64,000 nt of DNA from Miltoncostaea sp036826475 (GCA_036826475.1 DAISWG010000012.1:9043-73042), one strand, 5' to 3'; numbered from the stretch's first letter, positions 7,892-16,453 are shown. Program-made: numbers and translations. The notes: generated from the letters alone by a model not told the origin.

Positions 7892-8394
7892 TCGCCGCCG
7901 CCGTCGCCGATCTGGCCGGTCACCTCGACGAGGCGCACGCCTCGCAGGCCCGGCTCCTCGAGCTCGTCACCCGCCAGCGGCCCGCGATCGTCGCCGCCGA
8001 CCACGAGACGGTCGACGCCCTCGCCGCCGAAATCGAGATCGAGGTCCGCCGCCTCGCCGCCATCGAGAAGGCCCGCACCGCCGCCGCCCAGGCGCTCGCC
8101 GACGAGCGCGGCCTGGCCGCGACCCGCTGGTCGTCGCTCCAGGGGGCCCTGGCCCCCGACGAGCTCGCCGCCCTCGCGCCGCGGATCGACCGCATCGAGC
8201 GGAGCATCCGCGACCTGGAGCTGGCCAACGCGATCAACGCCCAGCTCGTCCACCGCGAGCTCGAGATGGTGGACCTGTCGGTCAGGAGCCTCGCCCAGCC
8301 CGACCCGCGCACCGCGCCGAACGCGTACACCGCCGCCGGCGGCCGCGTCGCCGCCCCGCCCGTCGCCCCCGTCCTCCTCAACACCGCGGCATAG
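7888..8394 (+). CDS. flgN: FlgN family flagellar export chaperone
   Basis: This 168-residue, almost entirely helical protein sits immediately before flgK. FlgN chaperones escort the hook-filament junction proteins FlgK and FlgL to the export gate. Long amphipathic helices are visible (QARLLELVTRQRPAIVAADH, then VRRLAAIEKARTAAAQALAD and IRDLELANAINAQLVHRELE). The C-terminus is loose and Ala/Pro-rich, as expected for the substrate-binding tail. Sequence identity in this family is low, so the call rests on the helical pattern plus context. The start ATG overlaps the yvyF-like stop (ATGA). Confidence 0.85.
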   Translation: MIAAAVADLAGHLDEAHASQARLLELVTRQRPAIVAADHETVDALAAEIEIEVRRLAAIEKARTAAAQALADERGLAATRWSSLQGALAPDELAALAPRIDRIERSIRDLELANAINAQLVHRELEMVDLSVRSLAQPDPRTAPNAYTAAGGRVAAPPVAPVLLNTAA

Positions 8395-8402
8395 GGGACA
8401 CC

Positions 8403-9812
8403 ATGGGCTCCACCTTCTTCGGCCTGAACGTCGCCCTCTCGGGCGTCGTCACCAACCAGCGGGCCCTCAACACCGTCTCGCACAACCTGACCAACGCCAC
8501 GACGCCCGGCTACACCCGCCAGCGCGTCGAGACCGCCGCCCAGATCCCCTACACCCACCCGGCGCTCAACAACGCCGTGGCCCCGGGGCAGGTCGGCACC
8601 GGCGTCGTCGCCACCGCCCACCTGCGGCTCCGCGACCAGTTCGTCGACCTCAACTACCGGTCCACGTCATCGGACGTCGGGCAGTGGGAGGCCCGGGCGG
8701 ACGCGATGCAGACGCTCGACACCGTCATCGACGAGCCGGGCGACACCGGCATCACGGCGCTGATGTCCAAGTACTGGAGCGCGTGGCACGCGCTGTCGCT
8801 CCAGCCCGACTCGGCGGCGGCCCGCGAGGCGGTCCGCAGCGCCGGCCAGACGTTGGCCGCCGGCTTCAACGACATGAGCCGCCAGCTGACCCAGGCCCAG
8901 ACCGACGCCGACACCCGGCTGGGCCTCGGCGTCCAGCGGGTCAACGAGATCGCCGGGCAGCTGAACAACCTGAACCAGCAGATCGGGATGGTGGTGGCCG
9001 TCGGCCAGGAGCCGAACGACCTGCGCGACCAGCGCGACCTGCTCCTCGACGAGCTGGCGACCCTCACGAACATGGGGGTTTCCGCGACCGGGCCGAATGG
9101 CAAGGTCACGGTGACGATCGGCAACCAGATCCTCGTCGACCCCTCCACCGACACGGTCAACGCCCTGGCGATCGGCGCCGGCGGCGCCGCGACGGTCGGC
9201 GGCAACGCCACCACCGTCACCAGCGGCAGGCTCCGTGGCCTGGTGGACCTGCGCGACACCGTCATCGGCGGGCCCAACGGATACACGGCCCAGCTCGACA
9301 CGATGGCCGCCGCGCTCGTCGCGTCGGTCAACGCGCGCCACGCCGCCGGGTACGGCCTGGACGGCACCACGGGCAACGCGTTCTTCCAGGGGACCACGGC
9401 CGCCACCATCGCGCTGGACGGCGCGGTCGCCGCCTCCACCGACAAGATCGCGGCCAGCTCCACCGCCGGGGGCCTCCCGGGAGGCTCCGACGCGGCGATC
9501 GGGATGGCCCAGCTGCAGTACGTGGTCCAGACGATCGGGACCGCCACGACGACGCTGGACGGCTTCTACGGCCAGTTCGTCGCGAAGATCGGCGTCGACG
9601 CCGACCAGGCGTCGCGCCTCCACCAGGTCCAGTCCGGCGTCCTCGACGCCGCTCAGGCGCGCCGCGACGGCGTGAGCGGCGTGAACATGGACGAGGAGAT
9701 GACGGACATGGTCCGCTTCCAGAAGTCGTACAACGCCGCCGCGCGGATGATCACCACCCTCGACCAGATGCTCGAGACGATCATCACCGGCATGGGCGTC
9801 GTCGGCCGATAG
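8403..9812 (+). CDS. flgK: Flagellar hook-associated protein 1, FlgK
   Basis: FlgK (469 residues) forms the first hook-filament junction ring. The N-terminal D0/D1 region reads GLNVALSGVVTNQRALNTVS with HNLTNATTPGYTRQRVET. The middle contains QLNNLNQQIGMVVAVGQEPN and the LRDQRDLLLDELA segment typical of FlgK. The C-terminus NMDEEMTDMVRFQKSYNAAA and TTLDQMLETIITGMG is the D0 helix pair. The length is near the usual range. It follows its chaperone flgN by 8 bp and precedes flgL by 16 bp. Confidence 0.96.
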   Translation: MGSTFFGLNVALSGVVTNQRALNTVSHNLTNATTPGYTRQRVETAAQIPYTHPALNNAVAPGQVGTGVVATAHLRLRDQFVDLNYRSTSSDVGQWEARADAMQTLDTVIDEPGDTGITALMSKYWSAWHALSLQPDSAAAREAVRSAGQTLAAGFNDMSRQLTQAQTDADTRLGLGVQRVNEIAGQLNNLNQQIGMVVAVGQEPNDLRDQRDLLLDELATLTNMGVSATGPNGKVTVTIGNQILVDPSTDTVNALAIGAGGAATVGGNATTVTSGRLRGLVDLRDTVIGGPNGYTAQLDTMAAALVASVNARHAAGYGLDGTTGNAFFQGTTAATIALDGAVAASTDKIAASSTAGGLPGGSDAAIGMAQLQYVVQTIGTATTTLDGFYGQFVAKIGVDADQASRLHQVQSGVLDAAQARRDGVSGVNMDEEMTDMVRFQKSYNAAARMITTLDQMLETIITGMGVVGR

Positions 9813-9828
9813 TCAGGACGGGAACCCG

Positions 9829-10728
9829 ATGATCGGACGCATGGCCACGGAGCAGGCCGTCAGGAACTTCCTGAGCGACCTGCAGGGCAACTACCGCAGC
9901 CTCGCGGACTCGCAGCGCCAGGTCTCCACCGGCAAGCGGATCCTCACGCCGTCGGACGACCCCGTCGGGGTCTCGATCGGCCTCGGCCTGCGACGCGACA
10001 TGAGCGCCACGGACACGTGGGCCCGCAACATCGACGACTCGATGACGTGGCTCGACACCACCGACAGCGCCCTCGGCCAGGCCCTCGAGATCGTGCAGCG
10101 GGCACGCGAGCTGGCGGTGCAGGGCGGCAACGGCACACTGTCGGACGCCTCGCGCCAGCTGATCGCCTCGGAGGTCGCCGGGCTGCGGGGCCAGTTCGTG
10201 GAGGTGGGCAACAGCAGCCTCGGCGGCCGCTTCATCTTCGGCGGCACCGCCACCGGTACGCAGCCGTTCGACCCGGTGACCGCCGCGGCCGCCGCGCCGA
10301 TCAACACCGGCCAGGTGAACCGCGAGGTGTCGCCGGGCTCGGTGATCTCGGTGAACATCACCGCCGACCGGCTCCAGGCGCCGCCGGCCGGCGCGCCCGA
10401 CATCTTCCAGACCCTCCAGGACCTCTCGACCGCGCTCCAGACGAACGACACCGCGGGCATCTCCGCCGCCCTCGACCGCCTGGACGTCCACCAGGACAAC
10501 ATCAGCGCCCTCCGCGGCGAGGGCGCCGCGAAGATCAACCGCCTGGAGCTCACGCAGAGCCGCTTCCAGGCGCAGTCCATCGCCATGGGCGACCAGCGCT
10601 CCAAGATCGAGGACGTGGACATGGCCGAGGCGATCACCAACCTCACGATGCGCGAGTCGGTCTACAAGGCCGCCCTCGCCACCGGCGCCCGGGTCATCCA
10701 GCCCACGCTCGTCGATTTCCTGCGCTGA
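9829..10728 (+). CDS. flgL: Flagellar hook-associated protein 3, FlgL
   Basis: FlgL (299 residues) is the second junction protein between hook and filament. It has flagellin-like ends: N-terminal SLADSQRQVSTGKRILTPSD with DDPVGVSIGLGLRRDM, and C-terminal IEDVDMAEAITNLTMRESVY. A middle helix, IVQRARELAVQGGNGTLSD, is shared with flagellins. The start used is ATG 9829; an internal ATG at 9841 (MATEQAVRNFLSDL) is possible. A strong hairpin follows the stop and directly abuts the flagellin promoter. Confidence 0.95.
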   Translation: MIGRMATEQAVRNFLSDLQGNYRSLADSQRQVSTGKRILTPSDDPVGVSIGLGLRRDMSATDTWARNIDDSMTWLDTTDSALGQALEIVQRARELAVQGGNGTLSDASRQLIASEVAGLRGQFVEVGNSSLGGRFIFGGTATGTQPFDPVTAAAAAPINTGQVNREVSPGSVISVNITADRLQAPPAGAPDIFQTLQDLSTALQTNDTAGISAALDRLDVHQDNISALRGEGAAKINRLELTQSRFQAQSIAMGDQRSKIEDVDMAEAITNLTMRESVYKAALATGARVIQPTLVDFLR

Positions 10729-10731
10729 CAG

Positions 10732-10750
10732 GGAACGCGGGACGCGTTCC
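10732..10750 (+). terminator. Hairpin after flgL
   Basis: GGAACGCG, loop GGA, CGCGTTCC form a perfect 8-bp stem 3 nt after the flgL stop. There is no T-run. The hairpin ends exactly one base before the -35 of the flagellin 1 promoter, so it may insulate flagellin from read-through. Confidence 0.6.
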
Positions 10751-10777
10751 TCAAGTCCCGCCGCCCCGTTCCGATGA
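10751..10777 (+). promoter_or_regulatory. Putative sigma-28 promoter of flagellin 1 and fliW
   Basis: TCAA (10751-10754), 15 nt, TCCGATGA (10770-10777). It is followed by a leader of about 180 nt before the flagellin start. Confidence 0.75.
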
Positions 10778-10868
10778 GCCTGATGCGTTCCCCGTCCCAG
10801 GGGGGCGCACCGGTGTCACACCGACCGGGACGGTCGGACGGCACCACCTCACCCCCCATCCCATGACG

Positions 10869-10951
10869 AAGGACACGGAAGTCCCGTCGCACGTCACCTC
10901 CGGGCAGAGGCCCGAACCCGCCGGACCGGCGGACCGACAGGCGAGAAAGGA
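10869..10951 (+). promoter_or_regulatory. Candidate CsrA-binding GGA motifs in the flagellin 1 leader
   Basis: Three ANGGA motifs lie in the leader: AAGGA (10869-10873), ACGGA (10875-10879) and AAGGA (10947-10951), the last just upstream of the start codon at 10961. CsrA binding at such sites would block ribosome loading, as known for Bacillus hag. Sites are predicted from sequence only. Confidence 0.45.
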
Positions 10952-10960
10952 CTTCTGACA

Positions 10961-11794
10961 ATGGGTCTGCGGATCTACAACAACGTCGAGGCGCAGAACG
11001 CCCATCGGCAGCTCCAGGCCACGAACGACAAGCTCAGCAGCACCATGGAGCGGCTGTCCTCGGGTCTGCGCATCAACCGTGCGGCCGACGACGCCGCCGG
11101 CCTGGCCGTCAGCGAGGAGATGCGGACGCAGATCCGCGGCATGAAGGTCGCCTCGCGCAACGCCCTCGACGGCGTCTCCCTCGTGCAGGTCGCCGACGGC
11201 GCCCTCTCCGGCGTCAACGACATGCTCCAGCGCGTCCGCGACCTGGCGGTGCAGGCGGCCAACGGCACGCTCACCGACCTCCAGCGCGGCAACCTAGACC
11301 AGGAGGTCCAGTCGATCGTCGCCGAGATGGCGCGCGTCGCCTCGGACACCGAGTTCAACGGCGTGAAGATCCTGTCCGGGTCGGTCGCCACCGCGGCCTC
11401 GGCGATCACCCTCCAGGTGGGCGCCAACGGCTCGCAGGTGATCGCGTTCACCGTCGCCACCATGACGGCGTCGGACCTCGGGATCTCGGGCCTCGCGGTC
11501 TCGACCGCGGCCTCCGCCACCGCCGCCATCGCCTCGATCGACGCCGCCATCCGCAGCGTCAACAGCCAGCGGGCGAGCATGGGCGCGATCCAGAACCGCC
11601 TCGAGCAGACGATCAGCCGGCTCGAGCTGACCTCCGAGAACCTCCAGGCCGCCGAGTCGCGCATCCGCGACGCCGACATGGCCTCGGAGATGATCGACTA
11701 CACGCGCAACCAGATCCTGCAGCAGTCCGGGACGGCCATGCTCGCGCAGGCCAACCAGGCGCCGCAGAGCATCCTGCAGCTCCTGCAGGGCTGA
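10961..11794 (+). CDS. Flagellin 1
   Basis: This 277-residue flagellin is short because the variable D2/D3 region is almost missing. The N-terminal half contains AQNAHRQLQATNDKLSSTME and RLSSGLRINRAADDAAGLAV. The C-terminal half has GAIQNRLEQTISRLELTSEN and SRIRDADMASEMIDYTRNQI followed by LLQG. The compact middle (about 140-195) is rich in Ser, Thr, Ala and Gly (ASAITLQVGANGSQVIAFTV, then STAASATAAIASIDAAI). It is a likely site for O-glycosylation given the nearby glycosyltransferases. A near twin lies at 31546-32376. It has its own sigma-28-like promoter and is followed by fliW. Confidence 0.97.
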   Translation: MGLRIYNNVEAQNAHRQLQATNDKLSSTMERLSSGLRINRAADDAAGLAVSEEMRTQIRGMKVASRNALDGVSLVQVADGALSGVNDMLQRVRDLAVQAANGTLTDLQRGNLDQEVQSIVAEMARVASDTEFNGVKILSGSVATAASAITLQVGANGSQVIAFTVATMTASDLGISGLAVSTAASATAAIASIDAAIRSVNSQRASMGAIQNRLEQTISRLELTSENLQAAESRIRDADMASEMIDYTRNQILQQSGTAMLAQANQAPQSILQLLQG

Positions 11795-11826
11795 CGGTTG
11801 GCGCCGAACCCCAGGGAGAGCACGCG

Positions 11827-12303
11827 ATGACGACGGCCGCCACCACCAGCCAGTCCCCGATCTCCGTGCCCTCGCAGGCGCTGGGGGCGATCGAGGTCCG
11901 GCCGGAGTCGGTCATCACCATGGCGGAGCCGCTCGCCGGCTTCGCCGACACCACCCGGTACGCGCTGATCGAGCACACCCGCGAGGGTGGCGCGGCGGCC
12001 GGCTCGGTCTTCTGGCTGCAGGCGGTGGAGCGCCCGTTCCACGCCTTCGTCGTCACCGACCCCTGGGGCGTCCACCCCGAGTACGCCCCCGAGATCTCCG
12101 ACGCCGACGCCCAGCAGCTCGGCCTCTCGAACTTTGAGGACGCCCGCGTCTTCGGGATCCTCACCGTCCCGCGTAACCCGAGCGAGATCACGATCAACCT
12201 GCGCGCCCCCGTGGTGGTGAACGTCGCGCAGAAGCTCGCGAAGCAGGTCGTGGTGCTGAACGACCAGTACAGCACCCGCCACCCGATGCACGGAGGGGAC
12301 TGA
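11827..12303 (+). CDS. fliW: Flagellar assembly factor FliW
   Basis: FliW (158 residues) binds flagellin and also CsrA, and so couples flagellin export to flagellin translation. The family pattern is visible: GAIEVRPESVITMAEPLAGF, then RYALIEHT, VFWLQAVERPFHAFVVTDPW and ILTVPRNPSEITINLRAPVV. The C-terminal NDQYSTRHPM stretch is also typical. It sits 32 bp after flagellin 1, the classic location, with GGGAGAG just upstream of ATG 11827. CsrA is encoded at 31137, next to flagellin 2, so the partner-switch module is complete but split. Confidence 0.95.
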   Translation: MTTAATTSQSPISVPSQALGAIEVRPESVITMAEPLAGFADTTRYALIEHTREGGAAAGSVFWLQAVERPFHAFVVTDPWGVHPEYAPEISDADAQQLGLSNFEDARVFGILTVPRNPSEITINLRAPVVVNVAQKLAKQVVVLNDQYSTRHPMHGGD

Positions 12304-12356
12304 GCCCAGCCGCTGCGAGGCCCCCCGCGCGCCCGAGGCGCACCGGCTTCACGCCG

Positions 12357-12440
12357 CGCAAATTCCCGCCGGGTCGATGCGAGCGAAGCGAGCCGCAAGC
12401 CCCGCTCGAGAGGGCTTGCTACCCGGCGGGATTCGTCGCA
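12357..12440 (-). repeat. Structured repeat, copy A (inverted)
   Basis: On the minus strand this 84-bp copy has an outer stem TCCCGCCGGGT/ACCCGGCGGGA. An inner hairpin GCAAGCCC/GGGCTTGC lies inside, with the invariant GGCTCGCTTCGCTCGCAT between the inner and outer 3' arms. It faces copy B across about 80 bp. No gene is seen in 12304-12641; this pair fills most of it. Confidence 0.85.
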
Positions 12441-12520
12441 ACCGGCGCTCTCGAAGACGCCGAAGTGCGACCACCCCGCGCTTCGGAACGCCCGTAGTTC
12501 GGGGCCTCCCAGGACGGCAT

Positions 12521-12605
12521 TGCGGACGAATCCCGGCGGTCAGGAGGCCCTCTTTAGCGGGGCCTCCGGCTCGCTTCGCTCGCATTGGACCGCCGGGAAT
12601 TCGCG
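12521..12605 (+). repeat. Structured repeat, copy B
   Basis: This 85-bp copy has the outer stem CCCGGCGGTC/GACCGCCGGG and inner hairpin GGAGGCCC/GGGCCTCC. The invariant segment GGCTCGCTTCGCTCGCATT and a conserved AATTCGCG right edge complete it. It is inverted relative to copy A and direct relative to copy C. It lies between convergent genes (fliW and the gene at 12642). Confidence 0.85.
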
Positions 12606-12641
12606 TGTGCGGCTCACCGGCATCGGTGGTCTCCGCGCAGG

Positions 12642-12911
12642 CTACCCCGGGACGGGGGAACGACCGTGGGCGACGCGGTAGCGCAGCCACCGCAGCAGCT
12701 GTCCGCGGCGTTCGTCGTCGAGCCAGTGCTCGGTGGCGTGCCGCAGCCGCTCGGTGGGCCGGCCCGCGCCGGCCATCGCCTGGTTGCGGCCGGTGCGCCA
12801 CGCGAGCCACCCGACCAGGCGCTCGACGTCGGCGGCGTCGACCGACTCGCTGCAGAACGTGACGATGTCATCGGCCGACGCAACCACGGGCCGGGCACGA
12901 TAACCGAACAT
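12642..12911 (-). CDS. Hypothetical protein, 89 residues, under a LexA-type box
   Basis: I do not recognise a family. The protein is soluble, with an acidic N-terminal part (ASADDIVTFCSESVDAADVE), a Trp-rich basic middle (RLVGWLAWRTGRNQAMAGAG) and a helical end (RHATEHWLDDERRGQLLRWL). The composition looks like a real folded domain. The ATG at 12911 lies inside a perfect LexA-type palindrome. Either the message is leaderless or translation begins at the GTG at 12887. The site suggests DNA-damage induction. It is divergent from the potassium channel gene, 121 bp away. Confidence 0.6.
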   Translation of the reverse strand: MFGYRARPVVASADDIVTFCSESVDAADVERLVGWLAWRTGRNQAMAGAGRPTERLRHATEHWLDDERRGQLLRWLRYRVAHGRSPVPG

Positions 12912-12918
12912 GTGTTCG
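12905..12918. promoter_or_regulatory. LexA (SOS) box
   Basis: CGAACATGTGTTCG is a perfect 14-bp match to the Gram-positive/actinobacterial LexA consensus CGAAC-N4-GTTCG. It overlaps the first codon of the minus-strand gene at 12642-12911 and lies 115 bp upstream of the plus-strand potassium channel gene. The minus-strand gene is the more likely target. Confidence 0.75.
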
Positions 12919-13032
12919 AGTCAAGGTCCCGGCGCCGGACCGCCGGGTCCGGGCCGCCGCGCCGCACCGGCCCCCTCGCGGGGGCTTCCCGACCGCCGGG
13001 ATCGGTCCGCGACGGCGGGTAGGGTCGCGGTC

Positions 13033-14112
13033 GTGCCGGTCCGGCTCCCGACATCCGACCAGCGCCCGCTGCGCGCCATCGGCGTGCGGGTGCTCATCGC
13101 GTTCGGGCTGCTGCTCCTGGTGGCCGTCGTCGCGTACCTCGGGCGCGCCGGGTACCGCGACTCCGCCGGCGGGCAGGTGGGACTCCTCGACGCCGTCTAC
13201 TACGCGACGGTGTCGATCACCACGACCGGGTACGGCGACATCGTCCCGGTGAGCGACGGGGCCCGGCTGGTGACGACGGTGGTCGTGACGCCGGCGCGCA
13301 TCCTGTTCCTGATCATCCTGGTCGGGACGACCCTCGAGCTCCTCGCGGAGCGCTACCGGGAGTCGTACCGCCTCCGACGGTGGAGGTCGTCCGTGCGGGA
13401 CCACGTCATCGTGTGCGGCTACGGGGTGAAGGGCCGCGCCGCGATCGAGCAGATCCGGGGGCAGGGGGTCGCCGCCGACCGGGTGCTGGTCATCGACGAC
13501 GCCCCGGGCGCGATCGCGCGGGCCAACGCCGACGGCTACGCCGCCGTGCTCGGCGACGCCACCCACTCCGCGACGCTGCGCGAGGCGGGGATCGGGGACG
13601 CCCGGGCCGTGGTGGTCGCGCCCACCCGCGACGACACCGCCGTGCTCGTCACGCTCACCGCCCGCGAGCTGGCGCCGGGCGTGTTCATCGCCGCCGCCGC
13701 GCGTGAGGCCGAGAACGCGCACCTGCTCCGCCAGGGCGGCGCCGACTCGGTGATCTCGTCGTCCGATGCCGCCGGGCGCCTGCTGGGTCTCGCGACCCAC
13801 AGCCCGCGGATCGTGAACATCCTGGAGGACCTGCTGTCGGCGGGGGAGGGCCTCGACATCATCGAGCGGCCCGTCGAGCACGGGGAGGTCGACCGGACGG
13901 CCGTCGCGGTCGACCGGGGCGAGCTGCTGGTGGCCGTGGTCCGGGACGGGGACCTCATCCGCTTCGACGACCCGCGCGCCGAGCGGCTGCGCCCCGGCGA
14001 CCGCCTGGTGTGCCTCGCCGGGCGGCCGCGCAAGGGCAAGGCGGAGGACCCGGAGGGGGCGGCGGCGACCGACGGTCCGTCATCCGCCACGCCGATCCGG
14101 CCCGCGGGATGA
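13033..14112 (+). CDS. Potassium channel protein with RCK (TrkA-N/TrkA-C) domains
   Basis: This 359-residue protein combines a two-helix pore with a regulatory cytoplasmic part. TM1 is about residues 19-36, the pore helix and filter TTTGYGDIVP about 63-72, and TM2 about 80-103. VRDHVIVCGYGVKG (about 121-134) starts the NAD-binding RCK domain, and the C-terminal part (about 275-345, up to LRPGDRLVCLAGRP) is a TrkA-C domain. It should conduct K+ across the inner membrane under nucleotide or ligand control. The start is GTG 13033. The tail after about 340 is disordered. zwf follows after 36 bp. Confidence 0.93.
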   Translation: MPVRLPTSDQRPLRAIGVRVLIAFGLLLLVAVVAYLGRAGYRDSAGGQVGLLDAVYYATVSITTTGYGDIVPVSDGARLVTTVVVTPARILFLIILVGTTLELLAERYRESYRLRRWRSSVRDHVIVCGYGVKGRAAIEQIRGQGVAADRVLVIDDAPGAIARANADGYAAVLGDATHSATLREAGIGDARAVVVAPTRDDTAVLVTLTARELAPGVFIAAAAREAENAHLLRQGGADSVISSSDAAGRLLGLATHSPRIVNILEDLLSAGEGLDIIERPVEHGEVDRTAVAVDRGELLVAVVRDGDLIRFDDPRAERLRPGDRLVCLAGRPRKGKAEDPEGAAATDGPSSATPIRPAG

Positions 14113-14148
14113 CGAGGGGAATGGCCCCGGGATGCGAAACTGCTCACC

Positions 14149-15630
14149 GTGCCCCACACGAATGAGCCCGGCGACGTCGCCGCAGCCAAGGTCGCGCCGG
14201 TCGATCCGCACGTCATCGTGCTGTTCGGCGCGACGGGCGACCTGTCGCGCAGGAAGCTGATCCCGGGGCTCCTGCACCTCACCCACGCCGGGCTGATGCC
14301 GGAGTTCCGCCTGGTCGGGACCGCGCTCGGCGCCATGTCCGACGACGAGTTCCAGACGTTCGCCCGCGAGGCGTGGGACGAGTTCGGCCGTACCAGCAGC
14401 CCGGAGGACAGCGAGGACTGGCAGGAGTTCAGCAACCGGCTGAGCTACATCGACATGACCGCCGGCGCCGACGCGCTGGCCGAGAAGGTCCACACCGCCG
14501 AGAACGAGCTCGGGGGGCAGCCGCGGAGGCTCCACTACCTGAGCGTCCCGCCGGCGGCGGCGACCACCGTCATCCAGACGATCCAGGACGCCGGGCTGGC
14601 CGCCCGGGCCCGCGTGATCATGGAGAAGCCGTTCGGCACCGACCTGGCCAGCGCCAAGGAGCTCAACGCCCGCGTGCAGGCCGTGTTCCCCGAGGAGCAG
14701 GTGTACCGGATCGATCACTTCCTCGGGAAGGAGGCGGCGCAGAACATCCTGGCCCTGCGCTTCGCCAACGGCCTGTTCGAGCCGATCTGGAACCGGCATC
14801 ACATCGACCACATCCAGATCGACGTCCCCGAGACGCTGTCGGTGGGCTCGCGCGCCGGCTTCTACGAGGCGACCGGGGCATATCGCGACATGATCGTGAC
14901 GCACCTGTTCCAGGTGCTCGCGTTCACCGCCATGGAGCCGCCGACCGCCCTCGCGCCCGGCGCGATCGGCGAGGAGAAGACCAAGGTCTTCCGTTCCCTC
15001 CAGCCCATCGACCCCGAGCACGTGGTCCGCGGCCAGTACGAGGGCTACCGGGCCGAGGAGGGCGTCGACCCGGAGTCGGAGACCGAGACGTTCGTGGCCC
15101 TGCGCTGCGAGATCGACAACTGGCGCTGGTCGGGGGTGCCGTTCTTCCTGCGCACCGGCAAGCGGCTCGCGGAGGGGGCGCGGATCATCTCGATCGCGTT
15201 CAAGGAGCCGCCGCGGAGCATGTTCCCGATGGACTCCGGCGTCGGCCGCTTCGGGCCCGACCACCTCACCTTCGACCTGGCGGAGGCGTCGCGGCTGTCG
15301 CTGTCGTTCTACGGCAAGCGCCCCGGCCCGGGCATGCGGCTCAACAAGCAGAGCCTCCAGTTCTCCCTGTCGGAGGACTCGGACCACGTCGACGTGCTCG
15401 AGGCGTACGAGCGCCTGATCTACGACGCGATGAGCGGCGACCGCACCCTGTTCGCCGACGCGGCCGGCATCGAGCGGTTGTGGGAGATCTCCGAGCCCCT
15501 GCTGCGCCAGCCGCCCGACGTGATCCCCTACTTCTCCGGCTCGTGGGGCCCGAAGCAGATCCACGGCCTGATCGCGCCGCGGACGTGGCGCCTGCCGTTC
15601 GAGCGCAAGTGGCGGGACAAGGTCGCCTAG
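14149..15630 (+). CDS. zwf: Glucose-6-phosphate 1-dehydrogenase
   Basis: This 493-residue enzyme oxidises glucose 6-phosphate to 6-phosphogluconolactone at the entry of the oxidative pentose phosphate pathway. LFGATGDLSRRKLIPGLLHL near the N-terminus is the nucleotide-binding motif. YRIDHFLGKEAAQNILALRF (about 185-204) is the active-site signature with the catalytic His and Lys. RTGKRLAEG and the C-terminal SWGPKQ region also fit. The length is normal. The start is GTG 14149 shortly after the channel gene. I see no pgl or opcA next to it, so it is a lone housekeeping gene here. Confidence 0.96.
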   Translation: MPHTNEPGDVAAAKVAPVDPHVIVLFGATGDLSRRKLIPGLLHLTHAGLMPEFRLVGTALGAMSDDEFQTFAREAWDEFGRTSSPEDSEDWQEFSNRLSYIDMTAGADALAEKVHTAENELGGQPRRLHYLSVPPAAATTVIQTIQDAGLAARARVIMEKPFGTDLASAKELNARVQAVFPEEQVYRIDHFLGKEAAQNILALRFANGLFEPIWNRHHIDHIQIDVPETLSVGSRAGFYEATGAYRDMIVTHLFQVLAFTAMEPPTALAPGAIGEEKTKVFRSLQPIDPEHVVRGQYEGYRAEEGVDPESETETFVALRCEIDNWRWSGVPFFLRTGKRLAEGARIISIAFKEPPRSMFPMDSGVGRFGPDHLTFDLAEASRLSLSFYGKRPGPGMRLNKQSLQFSLSEDSDHVDVLEAYERLIYDAMSGDRTLFADAAGIERLWEISEPLLRQPPDVIPYFSGSWGPKQIHGLIAPRTWRLPFERKWRDKVA

Positions 15631-15730
15631 GACCCCGTCGCCCGCGCGACCCGCCGACGGGCCGCGCAGGAGTTCCGCCCCCTCCGTCCAAGCCCCCTGG
15701 GGGAACGAACCACCGAGAGGGGGCGAGACC

Positions 15731-16453
15731 GTGAGCAGCCGCACCCGGCCGCCGGTCTGGGAGACCGACTACGACGAGCGGTACGACGACCGCGACGACT
15801 ACTACGATGAGGAGCCCGCCCGGCCGCGCGGCGGCCGCCGGCCGCCGCAGCGGCAGATCCGCAAGGTGGGCATGCCGATCGTGGGCCTCGCGCTCGCCGG
15901 CGGCCTGCTCGTGGGCTACCTGGCCAACTCCGGCGGCGGCGGCACCGTCACCGAGACCGTGACCGCCACCAAGACGGTCACGGCCGGCCAGGGCGCCGCG
16001 GTCGACGGGACGGGCGCCGGCGCGACCGCGTCGGACGCGGCGTCGCGCGCCTCCGTGGCCCTCGCGGTCCTCAACGGCTCCGGCGAGTCGGGCCTGGCGG
16101 CCGCGACCGCCGAGCAGGCGCGCACCCTCGGCTACCAGGACGTGACGGAGGGCAACTCGCCAGAGCCGGCGACCGCCGACCGGGTGCTCTACCGGCAGGG
16201 CGCCGAGGCGGAGGCCCGGCTCGTGGCCACCGACCTCGGCCTGCCCGCGCCGCTCCCGGCCGCGCAGGACACGGCGGCCAACGCGGAGCCGGCGGCCGAC
16301 GTCATCGTCGTGCTGGGCGGCACCCAGGGCGGCGCGGCCGCGAGCGGGGCCGCGGCGGGCGACGGCACCGCGGTGGACGCCACCGGGGTCGACGGCACCG
16401 CGGTCGACGGGACCGCGGCGGACGGGACCGCGGCGGACGGGACCACGAACTGA
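15731..16453 (+). CDS. Membrane-anchored LytR_C domain protein with repetitive tail
   Basis: This 240-residue protein has an Asp/Tyr/Arg-rich cytoplasmic N-terminus (about 1-45), one membrane segment (about 46-65, VGMPIVGLALAGGLLVGYL) and a Thr/Val linker. An extracytoplasmic domain follows (about 112-198), opening VALAVLNGSGESGLAAATAE and ending DVIVVLGG. This fits the LytR_C/CpsA-associated domain, which often occurs beside cell-wall polymer ligases or alone. The last 35 residues are short DGTA-type repeats. GAGAGGGGGCG precedes the GTG start. A role in the cell envelope is likely; substrate unknown. Confidence 0.8.
   Translation: MSSRTRPPVWETDYDERYDDRDDYYDEEPARPRGGRRPPQRQIRKVGMPIVGLALAGGLLVGYLANSGGGGTVTETVTATKTVTAGQGAAVDGTGAGATASDAASRASVALAVLNGSGESGLAAATAEQARTLGYQDVTEGNSPEPATADRVLYRQGAEAEARLVATDLGLPAPLPAAQDTAANAEPAADVIVVLGGTQGGAAASGAAAGDGTAVDATGVDGTAVDGTAADGTAADGTTN
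16362..16446 (+). repeat. In-frame tandem repeat coding for VDGTA-like units
   Basis: A run of about six 12-15 bp units (GACGGCACCGCGGTC, GACGGGACCGCGGCG and variants) encodes DGTAV/DGTAA repeats at the C-terminus of the LytR_C protein. Nearly identical adjacent copies suggest recent slippage and length variation. Confidence 0.75.
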
